In this document: positions 1 through 5,784 of the stretch, one piece after another
Numbering within the stretch: the first letter of the stretch is position 1
Layout: the number at the start of each line of letters is the position of its first letter
Virus record (IMG/VR): IMGVR_UViG_3300027977_001345
Span: 1 to 32,447 of that record
Length of the DNA: 32,447 bases
Strand: one strand, 5' to 3'
Origin: a virus
The notes under the pieces: model-generated
Seen by the model: only the letters and a program-made list of their open reading frames with translations
Told to the model about the DNA's origin: nothing
Database searches by the model: none
Made by a program: the position numbers and the translations under genes

Positions 1-224
1 ACACCTTCAAATTGTTTGATGTATTCTCTGGCAGCTTTGATTGATGCTAGTTTTTTTTCTTCAAGATAATCACCTTCCAGATTTGTGAAGTTGGTGATTC
101 GTTTAGATGGGAAAAATAAAGACGGAGCATATTCAACTCTCGTCTTTATTTTCTTACCGTTTTGAATGCCACGATAGAGTATGTTACCACCGATACTCTG
201 AACATTAGTATAAAAAGAACTCAT
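1..224 (-). CDS. 43: DNA polymerase gp43, N-terminal fragment (cut by window edge)
   Basis: Family B replicative DNA polymerase of T4-like phages; only the first 74 codons lie in the window. The reading frame starts at the ATG on 222-224 with MSSFYTNVQSIGGN and continues with RVEYAPSLFFPSKR and AAREYIKQFEG. This parallels the T4 gp43 N-terminus (short beta strand, then a REVEYLP-like motif and an MKDARDW-like helix). The upstream LSm gene ends TAA inside a TAATG overlap, so the two are translationally coupled and transcribed together from the promoter at 578-606. No exonuclease or polymerase motifs can be checked because the rest is outside the window. The call rests on N-terminal resemblance and on position in the replication cluster. 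Confidence 0.85.
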   Translation of the reverse strand, partial: MSSFYTNVQSIGGNILYRGIQNGKKIKTRVEYAPSLFFPSKRITNFTNLEGDYLEEKKLASIKAAREYIKQFEG

Positions 225-535
225 TAACCTGTAATTAGTGATTTGGTTGGAGGAACAACAATTCCAGAACCAAAGATTTGATTGTAATTATTAATAAAAT
301 CTTGTGCCGGAACATAGGAGTATACTACACTTTTCTTATTCAAGGCAACCACGGCACCAGATTTTTGTTCGGCATGAATGGGAAATGGCGCAAAACCTAC
401 GTTTGGTTGACCATCTTTACCACGCACAACAGCGATACCAACAGCATTAACCAGCACAAATTCAGTTTCGGATTCCGATTCAATCTCACCCAAAACCTCT
501 TCACCGGTCACTAATTTTAATGTCAAAATTCTCAT
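224..535 (-). CDS. LSm/Sm-like phage protein (first of two)
   Basis: 103-residue protein starting MRILTLKLVTGEEVLGEIE: a short strand, then a 'G-E-x-V-x-G-x-I' turn as in the Sm1 motif of Sm-like beta barrels, followed by more strands and ending with a Pro-rich tail. A Sm-like protein of putative cyanophage origin has a published crystal structure, and this looks like that family. LSm proteins usually form RNA-binding rings (Hfq type), but RNA binding here is inference. It lies directly upstream of gp43 (stop overlaps the gp43 start) and is the first gene behind a consensus early promoter, so it should be made early. The RBS is TTGGAGATAATAA before the ATG at 535. A second, divergent LSm-like gene sits at 18827-19207. 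Confidence 0.6.
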   Translation of the reverse strand: MRILTLKLVTGEEVLGEIESESETEFVLVNAVGIAVVRGKDGQPNVGFAPFPIHAEQKSGAVVALNKKSVVYSYVPAQDFINNYNQIFGSGIVVPPTKSLITG

Positions 536-577
536 TTATTATCTCCAAGGACTAAATAACTATGTAGTTGAATTGAA

Positions 578-606
578 ATTATATCTGATTTATCTCTCCA
601 TGTCAA
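578..606 (-). promoter_or_regulatory. Early sigma70-type promoter for LSm-gp43
   Basis: On the minus strand, TTGACA (606-601), a 17-bp spacer and TATAAT (583-578): both hexamers match consensus exactly. The expected start is about 571, giving a leader of roughly 35 nt to the ATG at 535. The -35 sits in a small inverted repeat, TGTCA-N3-TGACA, at 601-613. Confidence 0.8.
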
Positions 607-659
607 CCTGACATTCGGTATTCTTTATTATCCCCATCAACACAACCAAAAGAAATCAA

Positions 660-1103
660 ATGTCCGATCCATTTGTTGCCGGCGCTCAAGGTGCCGCTAA
701 TACCCTCAAAGCTGCTCAAGGAGCAAGCAAACAATTAAGCGCTGTGGTTACCGACCAACAAGCGGATATGGAAAAGGCTGTTCAACAACAGCACGTTCAA
801 AGATTGAAGGCTAAAGCAGAACAAGAATACTTAGCCACAATGGCTGAATTTAAGGCTTACGAAAAATATCAAAAAGAAAAAGCTCATCAACGAAAAATTG
901 ACGAATTGAAACTAGAAGCTATTAAAAAATATGGTAAAACTGCTTGGGCTGAGATTGAAGCAACCAAAGCAAAAATGGAAAAAGATAGAGCTGATGAATT
1001 AAAATACATGGATAAAGACAGAAATAAACAGGCTCAATTATTTTGGTGGTGTATGACGGCTGCAGCTCTGGTAACATATTTTTTTAAATTATATAAAATA
1101 TAA
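660..1103 (+). CDS. Coiled-coil protein with C-terminal membrane anchor
   Basis: 147-residue plus-strand protein; function not recognised. Residues 1-30 are small and Ala/Gly-rich (VAGAQGAANTLKAAQGA). Residues about 30-125 are a long charged helix rich in Lys, Glu, Gln and Ala, likely coiled coil. Residues about 127-143 (FWWCMTAAALVTYFF) are one hydrophobic segment, followed by a short Lys-containing tail, so it is probably tail-anchored in the inner membrane. The start at 660 lacks a good Shine-Dalgarno (AAAAGAAATCAA). It opens a three-gene plus-strand island (660-1297) of predicted membrane proteins facing the minus-strand ErpA gene. The upstream 54 bp hold no promoter I can defend. Confidence 0.75.
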   Translation: MSDPFVAGAQGAANTLKAAQGASKQLSAVVTDQQADMEKAVQQQHVQRLKAKAEQEYLATMAEFKAYEKYQKEKAHQRKIDELKLEAIKKYGKTAWAEIEATKAKMEKDRADELKYMDKDRNKQAQLFWWCMTAAALVTYFFKLYKI

Positions 1104-1187
1104 ATGAATATGCAACCAATCGTTTTCATGCTCGTTCTTATATTCTGTTTATGTTCAATGGTAATTGAATCAGGAGTGGTTAAATAA
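1104..1187 (+). CDS. 27-residue predicted membrane peptide
   Basis: Short reading frame starting directly after the stop of the preceding gene (TAA then ATG, with an alternative in-frame ATG at 1110). It begins MNMQPIVFMLVLIFCLC, continues with SMVIESG and ends VVK. About 17 hydrophobic residues in a row form one membrane-spanning helix. There is no clear RBS, so translation would be coupled to the upstream gene. Reality is supported by tight packing and by a second peptide of the same kind just downstream. Holin, spanin or regulatory membrane peptide roles are possible, but none can be assigned. Confidence 0.45.
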   Translation: MNMQPIVFMLVLIFCLCSMVIESGVVK

Positions 1188-1207
1188 ATAACTGAAATGG
1201 AGGTATT

Positions 1208-1297
1208 ATGAATAAATTGCCGCAAGTAATATTTGCAATTGTATTGATTGGTAGTTTGACTCTTATGGCACTAGAAGCTATATCTAAAATATCCTAA
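1208..1297 (+). CDS. 29-residue predicted membrane peptide
   Basis: Reading frame with a strong RBS (GGAGG at 1199-1203, 4 nt before the ATG). It begins MNKLPQVIFAIVLIGSLT and ends in MALEAISKIS. A short polar N-terminus precedes a single hydrophobic helix of about 17 residues. The sequence TTAAATAA at about 1180-1187 resembles a degenerate T4 late box and lies at a suitable distance for a short leader. The good RBS makes this the more credible of the two tiny membrane genes. Function unknown. It ends 11 bp before the convergent ErpA stop. Confidence 0.55.
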   Translation: MNKLPQVIFAIVLIGSLTLMALEAISKIS

Positions 1298-1308
1298 ATA
1301 AGTAACAC

Positions 1309-1638
1309 TTAAGCGTTAAAAGAAGAACCACAACCACAAGTTGATTTAGCATTTGGATTACTAATTACGAATTGTGAATTAAATTTTTCTTCTTTGTAAT
1401 CCAATGTTGCACCTTGAAGATATTGGGATGATATCATATCAACAATTACTTTGACACCTTCATTTTCAAATACAAAATCATCTTCTGCAATTTCTTCTTC
1501 AAAAGTAAAACCATATTGATAACCAGAACAACCGCCACCTTTTACAAACATTCTTAAAGCTCCAACTCCATCAGGTAATTTTTCTTCAATCATCAAATCA
1601 CGAACTTTATTAATTGCACTTGCAGTTATCGTTAACAT
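1309..1638 (-). CDS. erpA: ErpA-type A-type Fe-S carrier protein
   Basis: 109-residue HesB/IscA/ErpA-family protein that would take Fe-S clusters from a scaffold and hand them to apo-proteins in the cytoplasm. The three cluster-binding cysteines are present: C37 in GGGCSGYQYGFTF, and C101 and C103 in NPNAKSTCGCGSSF. The GGGCSGxQYGFTF and SSQYL signatures and the CGCGSSF ending are closer to ErpA than to IscA. Length is normal for the family. The start at 1638 has an AAGGAAAAA RBS lying inside the 3' end of the iscU frame, giving a 29-nt overlap and tight coupling with the scaffold gene. Membership of the family is clear; ErpA rather than IscA is my reading of the motifs. Confidence 0.93.
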   Translation of the reverse strand: MLTITASAINKVRDLMIEEKLPDGVGALRMFVKGGGCSGYQYGFTFEEEIAEDDFVFENEGVKVIVDMISSQYLQGATLDYKEEKFNSQFVISNPNAKSTCGCGSSFNA

Positions 1639-2014
1639 TTTTTCCTTTGTAATTGTTTATTGCTGCCTTAATAGCGTCTTCCGCAAGGATTGAACAATGA
1701 ATCTTAACTGGCGGAAGGGCTAGCTCTTCGGCAATTTCGGAGTTTTTGATTGCTCCTGCTTGGTCGAGAGTTTTTCCTTTGACCCATTCCGTGACGAGCG
1801 AACTACTTGCAATAGCCGATCCGCAGCCATACGTTTTAAATTTTGCATCTGTAATAATACCTGTATCATGGTCAACCTTTATTTGTAATTTCATTACATC
1901 ACCACAAGCTGGTGCACCAACCATACCAGTACCAACATTAATGTCGGCCGAGTCCAGTTTACCCACATTGCGTGGGTTTTCATAGTGGTCTATAACTTTA
2001 TCTGAGTATGCCAT
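1610..2014 (-). CDS. iscU: IscU Fe-S cluster scaffold protein
   Basis: 134-residue scaffold on which Fe-S clusters are built from cysteine sulfur and iron. The core is almost identical to proteobacterial IscU as I remember it: MAYSDKVIDHYENPRNVG at the N-terminus. Cluster ligands C37 (APACGDV, with D39), C64 (TYGCGSAIASSS) and C107 (KIHCSILAEDAI, with H106) are all present. The HscA chaperone recognition motif LPPVK is intact at 100-104. So it should work with the host IscS and HscA/HscB. Unusual is the C-terminal tail KNVNDNCKCN, which adds two cysteines (C-K-C) in the stretch overlapping the erpA start. The high conservation points to recent capture from a host. It lies 3 nt downstream of a small gene and follows tRNA-Met in the same transcript. 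Confidence 0.96.
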   Translation of the reverse strand: MAYSDKVIDHYENPRNVGKLDSADINVGTGMVGAPACGDVMKLQIKVDHDTGIITDAKFKTYGCGSAIASSSLVTEWVKGKTLDQAGAIKNSEIAEELALPPVKIHCSILAEDAIKAAINNYKGKNVNDNCKCN

Positions 2015-2017
2015 TTA

Positions 2018-2176
2018 TTATTTATGTTGTTTTTCTATACGTTTAAATTCTTCATCTTCAGCAATTGCATCATCAATATCTTTTGGTTCAGGAGGTTGTG
2101 CACCAGTGCATGAACCTCCCTTGGTAAACCACAACTCTAAAGCTTGTTGACGATACTTCTCTAAATCGGATGTCAT
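2018..2176 (-). CDS. 52-residue hypothetical protein
   Basis: Small acidic protein, beginning MTSDLEKYRQQALELWFTKG, then SCTGAQPPEPKDIDDAIAED and a Lys-rich end (KRIEKQHK). The start ATG overlaps the stop of the preceding gene (ATGA) and an AGAGGTAG sequence serves as RBS. It ends 3 nt before iscU. It has one cysteine and no recognisable domain. Operon position between tRNA-Met and iscU suggests co-expression with the Fe-S cassette, but any link in function is unproven. Confidence 0.6.
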   Translation of the reverse strand: MTSDLEKYRQQALELWFTKGGSCTGAQPPEPKDIDDAIAEDEEFKRIEKQHK

Positions 2177-2295
2177 CTACCTCTACCTGCCTTTCGCATT
2201 ACAGTCATCTTAGGAACAAATGTTTGTTTTGGTTTTGGTGCTGCTGGAACTTTTACTTTAGGTAATGTTACTGCTGGCTTTTTTGGTTCAGTCAT
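2173..2295 (-). CDS. 40-residue Pro/Lys-rich hypothetical protein
   Basis: Small basic protein, MTEPKKPAVTLPKVKVPAAP at the N-terminus and KMTVMRKAGRGR at the C-terminus. The N-terminal half is a low-complexity Pro/Lys/Val stretch and therefore probably disordered. AAGGAG sits 6 nt before the ATG, immediately downstream of the tRNA-Met CCA end, and the gene overlaps the next one by ATGA. No function recognised; nucleic-acid or virion association is only a guess from its charge. Confidence 0.6.
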   Translation of the reverse strand: MTEPKKPAVTLPKVKVPAAPKPKQTFVPKMTVMRKAGRGR

Positions 2296-2308
2296 AATAT
2301 CTCCTTGT

Positions 2309-2383
2309 TGGTTGCGGGGGAAGGAATCGAACCTACGGCCCCTGGATTATGAGTCCAATGCTCTACCTCTGAGCTACCCCGCT
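2309..2383 (-). tRNA. tRNA-Met (CAT)
   Basis: 75-nt cloverleaf including an encoded CCA. D arm GCTC/GAGC; anticodon loop CTCATAA with the anticodon at 2349-2351; T loop TTCGATT. Two irregularities: position 1:72 is A:A (the other six acceptor pairs are good) and one T-stem pair is T:T. The anticodon stem lacks the three G:C pairs of initiators, so elongator Met is the best call. A TATAAT-like hexamer lies just upstream (about 2389-2394), but no good -35 was found. Confidence 0.85.
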
Positions 2384-2431
2384 ATAATTATATATGTCAT
2401 TTGAAACTGGTTTAAGCTACATAAATAAATC

Positions 2432-3058
2432 ATGGACATAAATTTATATGATATATTAGGCCTCTCTAAGAATGCATCTTTTGACGAGATAAAAGCCAAA
2501 TACAAATCTCTTGCTCAACAACATCATCCAGATAAAGAAGGTGGTGATCCAGATTTGTTTAAAAAAATCAAACACGCTTATGAAGTGCTTAGTGATCCTA
2601 TAAACAGAAAAAAATACGATACTACAGGATATTATAATCAAGGACCAAATATTCAAACCGAAGCACTTGATCAACTCAGCCGTTTATTTTTCAATCTAAT
2701 ACCAAATATTAATGCCGATATTGATGATTTGGTTTTAATTATGAAAAATGAAAGTAGGCGTGAGAAAGATAATGTAAACAACAACATTAATACTTGTAAT
2801 GGTTACATTGAAAAATTAAATAAAATAATAAACAAAATAAAAAAGAAAAAAGATGGTGGTGAAAACTTTTTAAAAATGTTTGCCGAAAGTCAATTAAAAA
2901 TGCGAATAAATGAATTACAAAATTTTAAAAGGCAAATTGAAGTTCTTGATATTGTAATTGAAATACTTGAAGATTACCAATATGGTGATGTATCAATTTT
3001 ACTCGAAGCGTTTTTAAATGCTCAATCTAATCCTGAACCAACTCCTCAAAACAATTAG
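2432..3058 (+). CDS. J-domain (DnaJ-like) co-chaperone
   Basis: 208-residue protein with an N-terminal J domain (residues about 4-65). It has helix II ending LAQQH, the catalytic loop HPD at 32-34, then FKKIKHAYEVLSDPINRKKYD. There is no Gly/Phe region, zinc-finger or classical substrate domain, so it is a type III J protein. The remaining 140 residues are Lys/Asn/Ile-rich and largely helical (NKIINKIKKKKDGGENF), with no recognised family. It would stimulate the ATPase of a host Hsp70 (DnaK, or HscA given the adjacent IscU). The J domain looks like generic DnaJ rather than HscB. It is on the plus strand; the ATG has no Shine-Dalgarno and follows ACATAAATAAATC. Its TAG abuts the 3' CCA of tRNA-Thr. 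Confidence 0.88.
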   Translation: MDINLYDILGLSKNASFDEIKAKYKSLAQQHHPDKEGGDPDLFKKIKHAYEVLSDPINRKKYDTTGYYNQGPNIQTEALDQLSRLFFNLIPNINADIDDLVLIMKNESRREKDNVNNNINTCNGYIEKLNKIINKIKKKKDGGENFLKMFAESQLKMRINELQNFKRQIEVLDIVIEILEDYQYGDVSILLEAFLNAQSNPEPTPQNN

Positions 3059-3134
3059 TGGTGCCCCAACCATGACTCGAACACGGGACCTACTGATTAC
3101 AAATCAGTTGCTCTACCAACTGAGCTATTAGGGC
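3059..3134 (-). tRNA. tRNA-Thr (TGT)
   Basis: 76-nt cloverleaf with encoded CCA. Acceptor GCCCTAA/TTGGGGC (one G:T), D arm GCTC/GAGC, anticodon stem ACTGA/TCAGT with loop TTTGTAA, T arm CCGTG/CATGG around TTCGAGT. All stems pair. Its 5' part overlaps the 3' end of the small gene at 3097-3291. Confidence 0.95.
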
Positions 3135-3291
3135 TCTTTTTTGCAATAGCATTTCTAATTTTTGCTTTGATTTTTGGCTTGCTCGTTTTCTCCAACATAT
3201 CGTTGAGCTGAGCAATGTTTAAAGGACCCAATCTTGGTTTGCCGTTTTTGGTTAACATGGGATTTTTCTTTTTAGATTTCGCAACTGCCAT
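3097..3291 (-). CDS. 64-residue basic hypothetical protein running into tRNA-Thr
   Basis: Small Lys-rich protein, MAVAKSKKKNPMLTKNGKPR at the N-terminus, then LGPLNIAQLNDMLEKTSKPK and KAKIRNAIAKKS. The style (basic tail, then 'NGKPRLGPLN' and a short helix) resembles small proteins I have seen in aquatic T4-like phages; function unknown. An AAGGAC RBS lies upstream. The frame has no stop before the tRNA: the last dozen codons, ending SSVGRATDL, are the tRNA-Thr sequence itself. Either the protein really carries this tail, or tRNA processing trims the message first. Expression is likely from the promoter at 3391-3419. Confidence 0.65.
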   Translation of the reverse strand: MAVAKSKKKNPMLTKNGKPRLGPLNIAQLNDMLEKTSKPKIKAKIRNAIAKKSPNSSVGRATDL

Positions 3292-3311
3292 AATATAGTC
3301 CTTTAAGAATT

Positions 3312-3381
3312 TGGAGCGGTGGTCTAGATTCGCACTAGATGAGTAGGTTGGACACCTACTCTGGTTCTATACCCCGACCGC
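3312..3381 (-). tRNA. Degenerate tRNA-Gly (TCC)-like gene
   Basis: 70-nt tRNA-like sequence with a tRNA-Gly style acceptor (GCGGT.. with ..ACCGC), discriminator T and encoded CCA. The anticodon stem GTAGG/CCTAC carries loop TGTCCAA (anticodon TCC at 3350-3352), and the T stem TCTAG/CTAGA is perfect. Departures from the norm: the D arm is shrunken (GGT/ACC), one acceptor pair is C:C, the residue before the anticodon is G rather than the universal T33, and the T loop is TGCGAAT with G in place of T55. A promoter places its start a few bases upstream. It may be a decaying tRNA or a tRNA-like RNA. Confidence 0.5.
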
Positions 3382-3390
3382 ATATGTAAT

Positions 3391-3419
3391 ACTATAACAT
3401 TATATAGGTTGATTGTCAA
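3391..3419 (-). promoter_or_regulatory. Early sigma70-type promoter for the tRNA-Gly-like/tRNA-Thr unit
   Basis: Minus strand TTGACA (3419-3414), 17-bp spacer, TATAGT (3396-3391), within the shared context TATATAATGTTATRRT that also occurs at 12631-12660. The expected start is about 3384, next to the tRNA-like 5' end at 3381. The -35 lies inside the 3' end of the SprT-like gene. Confidence 0.7.
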
Positions 3420-3936
3420 TGGTTATTTGTGGTATATTTTTCCAAGCAATAGGTTCTGGACTTAAAGGTGCATCCGGATTACGAACATCAGCAAAAACTT
3501 CCCACAACTTTTCTTTGATTGCAAATTTGGTAAACAATCCTGTTGATAACCCGTGTGCTTCTATTTCCCACGGTTCATCATAATAATCCATATTTTCGGT
3601 AATCCTTTGGCCTCTCCATCGAGTGCCGAACTCATTCATTTCAATGTAGGCATATTGTTTGATGTGTACCATCTCATGAGCCAATGTTTCCAATATATCA
3701 TGTGAACCTATAATTGGATTTAATTCTATTTGAAATTCTCTAGGTTTATTACTTTCATTATAATTTAAAACATCTGCGTAACCTAGAGCATCAAGTTTAG
3801 GATCAAACTTAATTTGAACATAGATATTTTCCAACATTTTTGGTGTCATTAGTTGTTCAGCATAAAAAATAGCCGCACGTTTTACAAACGGCCGAAAACG
3901 TTTCTTATCGGGACATCCGATTATACTGAGTTGCAT
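3400..3936 (-). CDS. SprT-like zinc metallopeptidase
   Basis: 178-residue protein with the zincin motif HEMVH at residues 87-91 in ILETLAHEMVHIKQY. A possible third ligand is the histidine of the later WEIEAHGLS segment. The arrangement resembles SprT-like/Spartan metallopeptidases of phages; substrate unknown. I start it at the ATG on 3936 rather than an in-frame ATG 39 nt upstream, because AGGAG precedes this one at the right distance. The stop lies next to the -10 of the tRNA promoter. Peptidase family is well supported, biological role is not. Confidence 0.7.
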   Translation of the reverse strand: MQLSIIGCPDKKRFRPFVKRAAIFYAEQLMTPKMLENIYVQIKFDPKLDALGYADVLNYNESNKPREFQIELNPIIGSHDILETLAHEMVHIKQYAYIEMNEFGTRWRGQRITENMDYYDEPWEIEAHGLSTGLFTKFAIKEKLWEVFADVRNPDAPLSPEPIAWKNIPQITIDNQPI

Positions 3937-3990
3937 CTGAAGTTTCTCCTGTGAAAACCAAATAATACTTCTCAAATATTTAGGTACTAT

Positions 3991-4437
3991 CTACTTTTCA
4001 CCAGGTGAAATTTGTTCTACTGATATACCACAATGATTTAAGAAGTCTATGCCGATGGTATCTCGATACGAATTACGGTAATATACCTTTTTAATACCAG
4101 CGGTATAGACTTGTTTTGCACAATGAATACATGGAGCATGGGTCAGGAACATGGTGGAACCATCTCCAGATTCACTACTCTTGGCTAGTTTGGCGATGGC
4201 ATTAGCCTCTGCATGGATGACTTCATCCTTGGTTTTGGTGATAGTTCCACCATCTTCTAGGTATTCTACCACTTCTTCACATTCATTGGTCCATCCAGCC
4301 GGCATGCCATTGTATCCTATTGATATAATTCTATCATCTTTGACAATAATGGCACCAACCTGTAGGCGTTTTGCGGATGATAATTTGGCAAATCTTTCTG
4401 CCACATCCATGTAAGCATCAATAAATTTTTGTTTCAC
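3991..4437 (-). CDS. cd: Deoxycytidylate (dCMP) deaminase
   Basis: 148-residue zinc deaminase that turns dCMP into dUMP, feeding dTTP synthesis for phage DNA. Motifs: HAE at 75-77 (zinc ligand and proton-shuttle Glu) and PCIHC at 102-106 with zinc cysteines C103 and C106. The NGMPAGW segment at 43-49 fits the dCMP deaminase family. Slightly shorter than T4 Cd. It is 2 nt downstream of a 2OG oxygenase gene in the same operon. The first five residues, MKQKF, are identical to those of the gene at 5207-5767, probably by chance. Confidence 0.93.
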   Translation of the reverse strand: MKQKFIDAYMDVAERFAKLSSAKRLQVGAIIVKDDRIISIGYNGMPAGWTNECEEVVEYLEDGGTITKTKDEVIHAEANAIAKLAKSSESGDGSTMFLTHAPCIHCAKQVYTAGIKKVYYRNSYRDTIGIDFLNHCGISVEQISPGEK

Positions 4438-4439
4438 AA

Positions 4440-5210
4440 TTATTTAAATCTTGGTCCTAAAATCCATGCAACTAAACTATAACGGAGTCCTTTTGTAACC
4501 GGCGTAACTTCATGTAAAGAATAACTAGGAAAAAACAATCCGGTACCACGAGTTTTTGGTAACGTTAATGGTTCTTCACCTGTATGTAACAGTAAGCTTC
4601 CGCCTTCATAATCTTCTGAATTTGATAATTGCACAGAAAGGCTTAATTTTCTGGTACCATTTGATTTATACATCATATCAATATGTTTGCCATAAAAACC
4701 TTTTTCTTCAGCATCATAAGCTGTAAACTGTAAACTTTGAATTTCCCTTAAATCATAATTAAAAAATTGATTGTTTATGTTGTTGACGGCACCTGCAATT
4801 TTTTCCCAAATCCACCGATTCTCATCAACATCAGAACGAATCCATGATACAGGACTAATACGAACTTTTGCCGTATCTTGAAACGATGCTGGATCTTCTA
4901 CTGGTCGATCACCGGTATATCCATAATTTAATGGTGAAGATCCTGAACCGGATTTTACCATTGCGATGATTGCATCACATTCTTCAGGAGTAAAAAGTTC
5001 ATTTACATATGCCCAATTTTCATCAACGACATCACCTAAATGCCAATTAAAAGAGTGTGCATAATCTTTTACTGGATCTTTTGAATAACGCTGTAGAGGT
5101 TTAGGTTGTTCTTTTTGAACCACTTCACCGGAAATTGATGTAATATCAACTGTAGTTTTTTGTTCTGCACGGGCTGCAGATGCTTTTGATTTTGTAGTCA
5201 CTTTACTCAT
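4440..5210 (-). CDS. 2OG-Fe(II) oxygenase (paralog A)
   Basis: 256-residue protein of the 2-oxoglutarate/Fe(II)-dependent dioxygenase fold (prolyl-4-hydroxylase-like). Metal ligands are H176 and D178 (FYGKHIDMM) and H233 (SLHEVTPV); R243 (GLRYSLVAW) is placed to bind 2-oxoglutarate. Residues 1-50 are a low-complexity Lys/Thr/Glu-rich leader, then a segment LFTPEECDAII typical of this family. The C-terminal 150 residues are strikingly similar to the gene at 5785-6582, so they are recent duplicates. The start overlaps the previous stop by ATGA. Such enzymes in aquatic phages are common; substrate (protein side chain, nucleotide or small molecule) cannot be told. Confidence 0.88.
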   Translation of the reverse strand: MSKVTTKSKASAARAEQKTTVDITSISGEVVQKEQPKPLQRYSKDPVKDYAHSFNWHLGDVVDENWAYVNELFTPEECDAIIAMVKSGSGSSPLNYGYTGDRPVEDPASFQDTAKVRISPVSWIRSDVDENRWIWEKIAGAVNNINNQFFNYDLREIQSLQFTAYDAEEKGFYGKHIDMMYKSNGTRKLSLSVQLSNSEDYEGGSLLLHTGEEPLTLPKTRGTGLFFPSYSLHEVTPVTKGLRYSLVAWILGPRFK

Positions 5211-5767
5211 TTTTTTATCCCCAAAAAAGGCCTCTTATCAAACTTCCAATCTTTGTGAACACCATTGGCATCCACATAATGTAAAAATACTTGAATTTGC
5301 TGGTTGCCTTCATAAGGATCCCGCCAATGTTCAACATCACATCCTTTATATATCGCCATATCTCCTGGCTCTAATAAAACTTTTGTGCCTTCCATGTAAA
5401 TTGGCCATGGTTCAGGATCGTTGTAAATACAAAGCGTTGTGCTATATTGGCAACTTGGTCTATCTGTGTGTTTAGCTAACGTTGATCCTTTCCAATATAT
5501 TCTACCATATGTGTATGTGGGAAATAATTCAAGGCCTGTTTCTTGTTGCATCAAAGGCAACAATGAAACGGATAAAGCATCACAGATAATTTCACCATAA
5601 AACGGAAATCCAATTGGACTTTGTTCATCACCAAAAGCTTTAAGATTATCTTGTGATACATTTTGGGAATAATGTTTAACTGTTTTGGTTAATAATATAG
5701 TATTTTTTAATAAATCAATCGTATCATCACTTATAGCATTACGAACTATTTTAAATTTTTGTTTCAT
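5207..5767 (-). CDS. 2OG-Fe(II) oxygenase-like protein (third member)
   Basis: 186-residue protein with the same core layout but little sequence in common with its two neighbours. HTD at 100-102 (LAKHTDRPSC) and H147 (DVEHWRDP) form the iron triad; the downstream basic residue expected to bind 2-oxoglutarate is not obvious (QIQVFLHYVD at the equivalent strand). The segment LLEPGDMAIYKG before H147 is typical of the double-stranded beta-helix fold. It sits between two paralogous oxygenases, overlapping one by ATGA and 17 nt from the other, so all three are co-transcribed. Activity is likely; 2OG dependence is less certain than for the others. Confidence 0.8.
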   Translation of the reverse strand: MKQKFKIVRNAISDDTIDLLKNTILLTKTVKHYSQNVSQDNLKAFGDEQSPIGFPFYGEIICDALSVSLLPLMQQETGLELFPTYTYGRIYWKGSTLAKHTDRPSCQYSTTLCIYNDPEPWPIYMEGTKVLLEPGDMAIYKGCDVEHWRDPYEGNQQIQVFLHYVDANGVHKDWKFDKRPFLGIKK

Positions 5768-5784
5768 ATTATTTTTTCTTTAAA

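Noticed and set aside
607-659. Possible plus-strand promoter using CTGACA at 608-613
   Set aside because: No acceptable -10 hexamer lies 16-18 bp downstream; the hexamer is just the other arm of the inverted repeat at the minus-strand -35.
1302-1317. Near-palindrome TAACACTTAAGCGTTA between convergent genes as a bidirectional terminator
   Set aside because: It has no loop, one mismatch and no T run; it cannot form a usable terminator hairpin.
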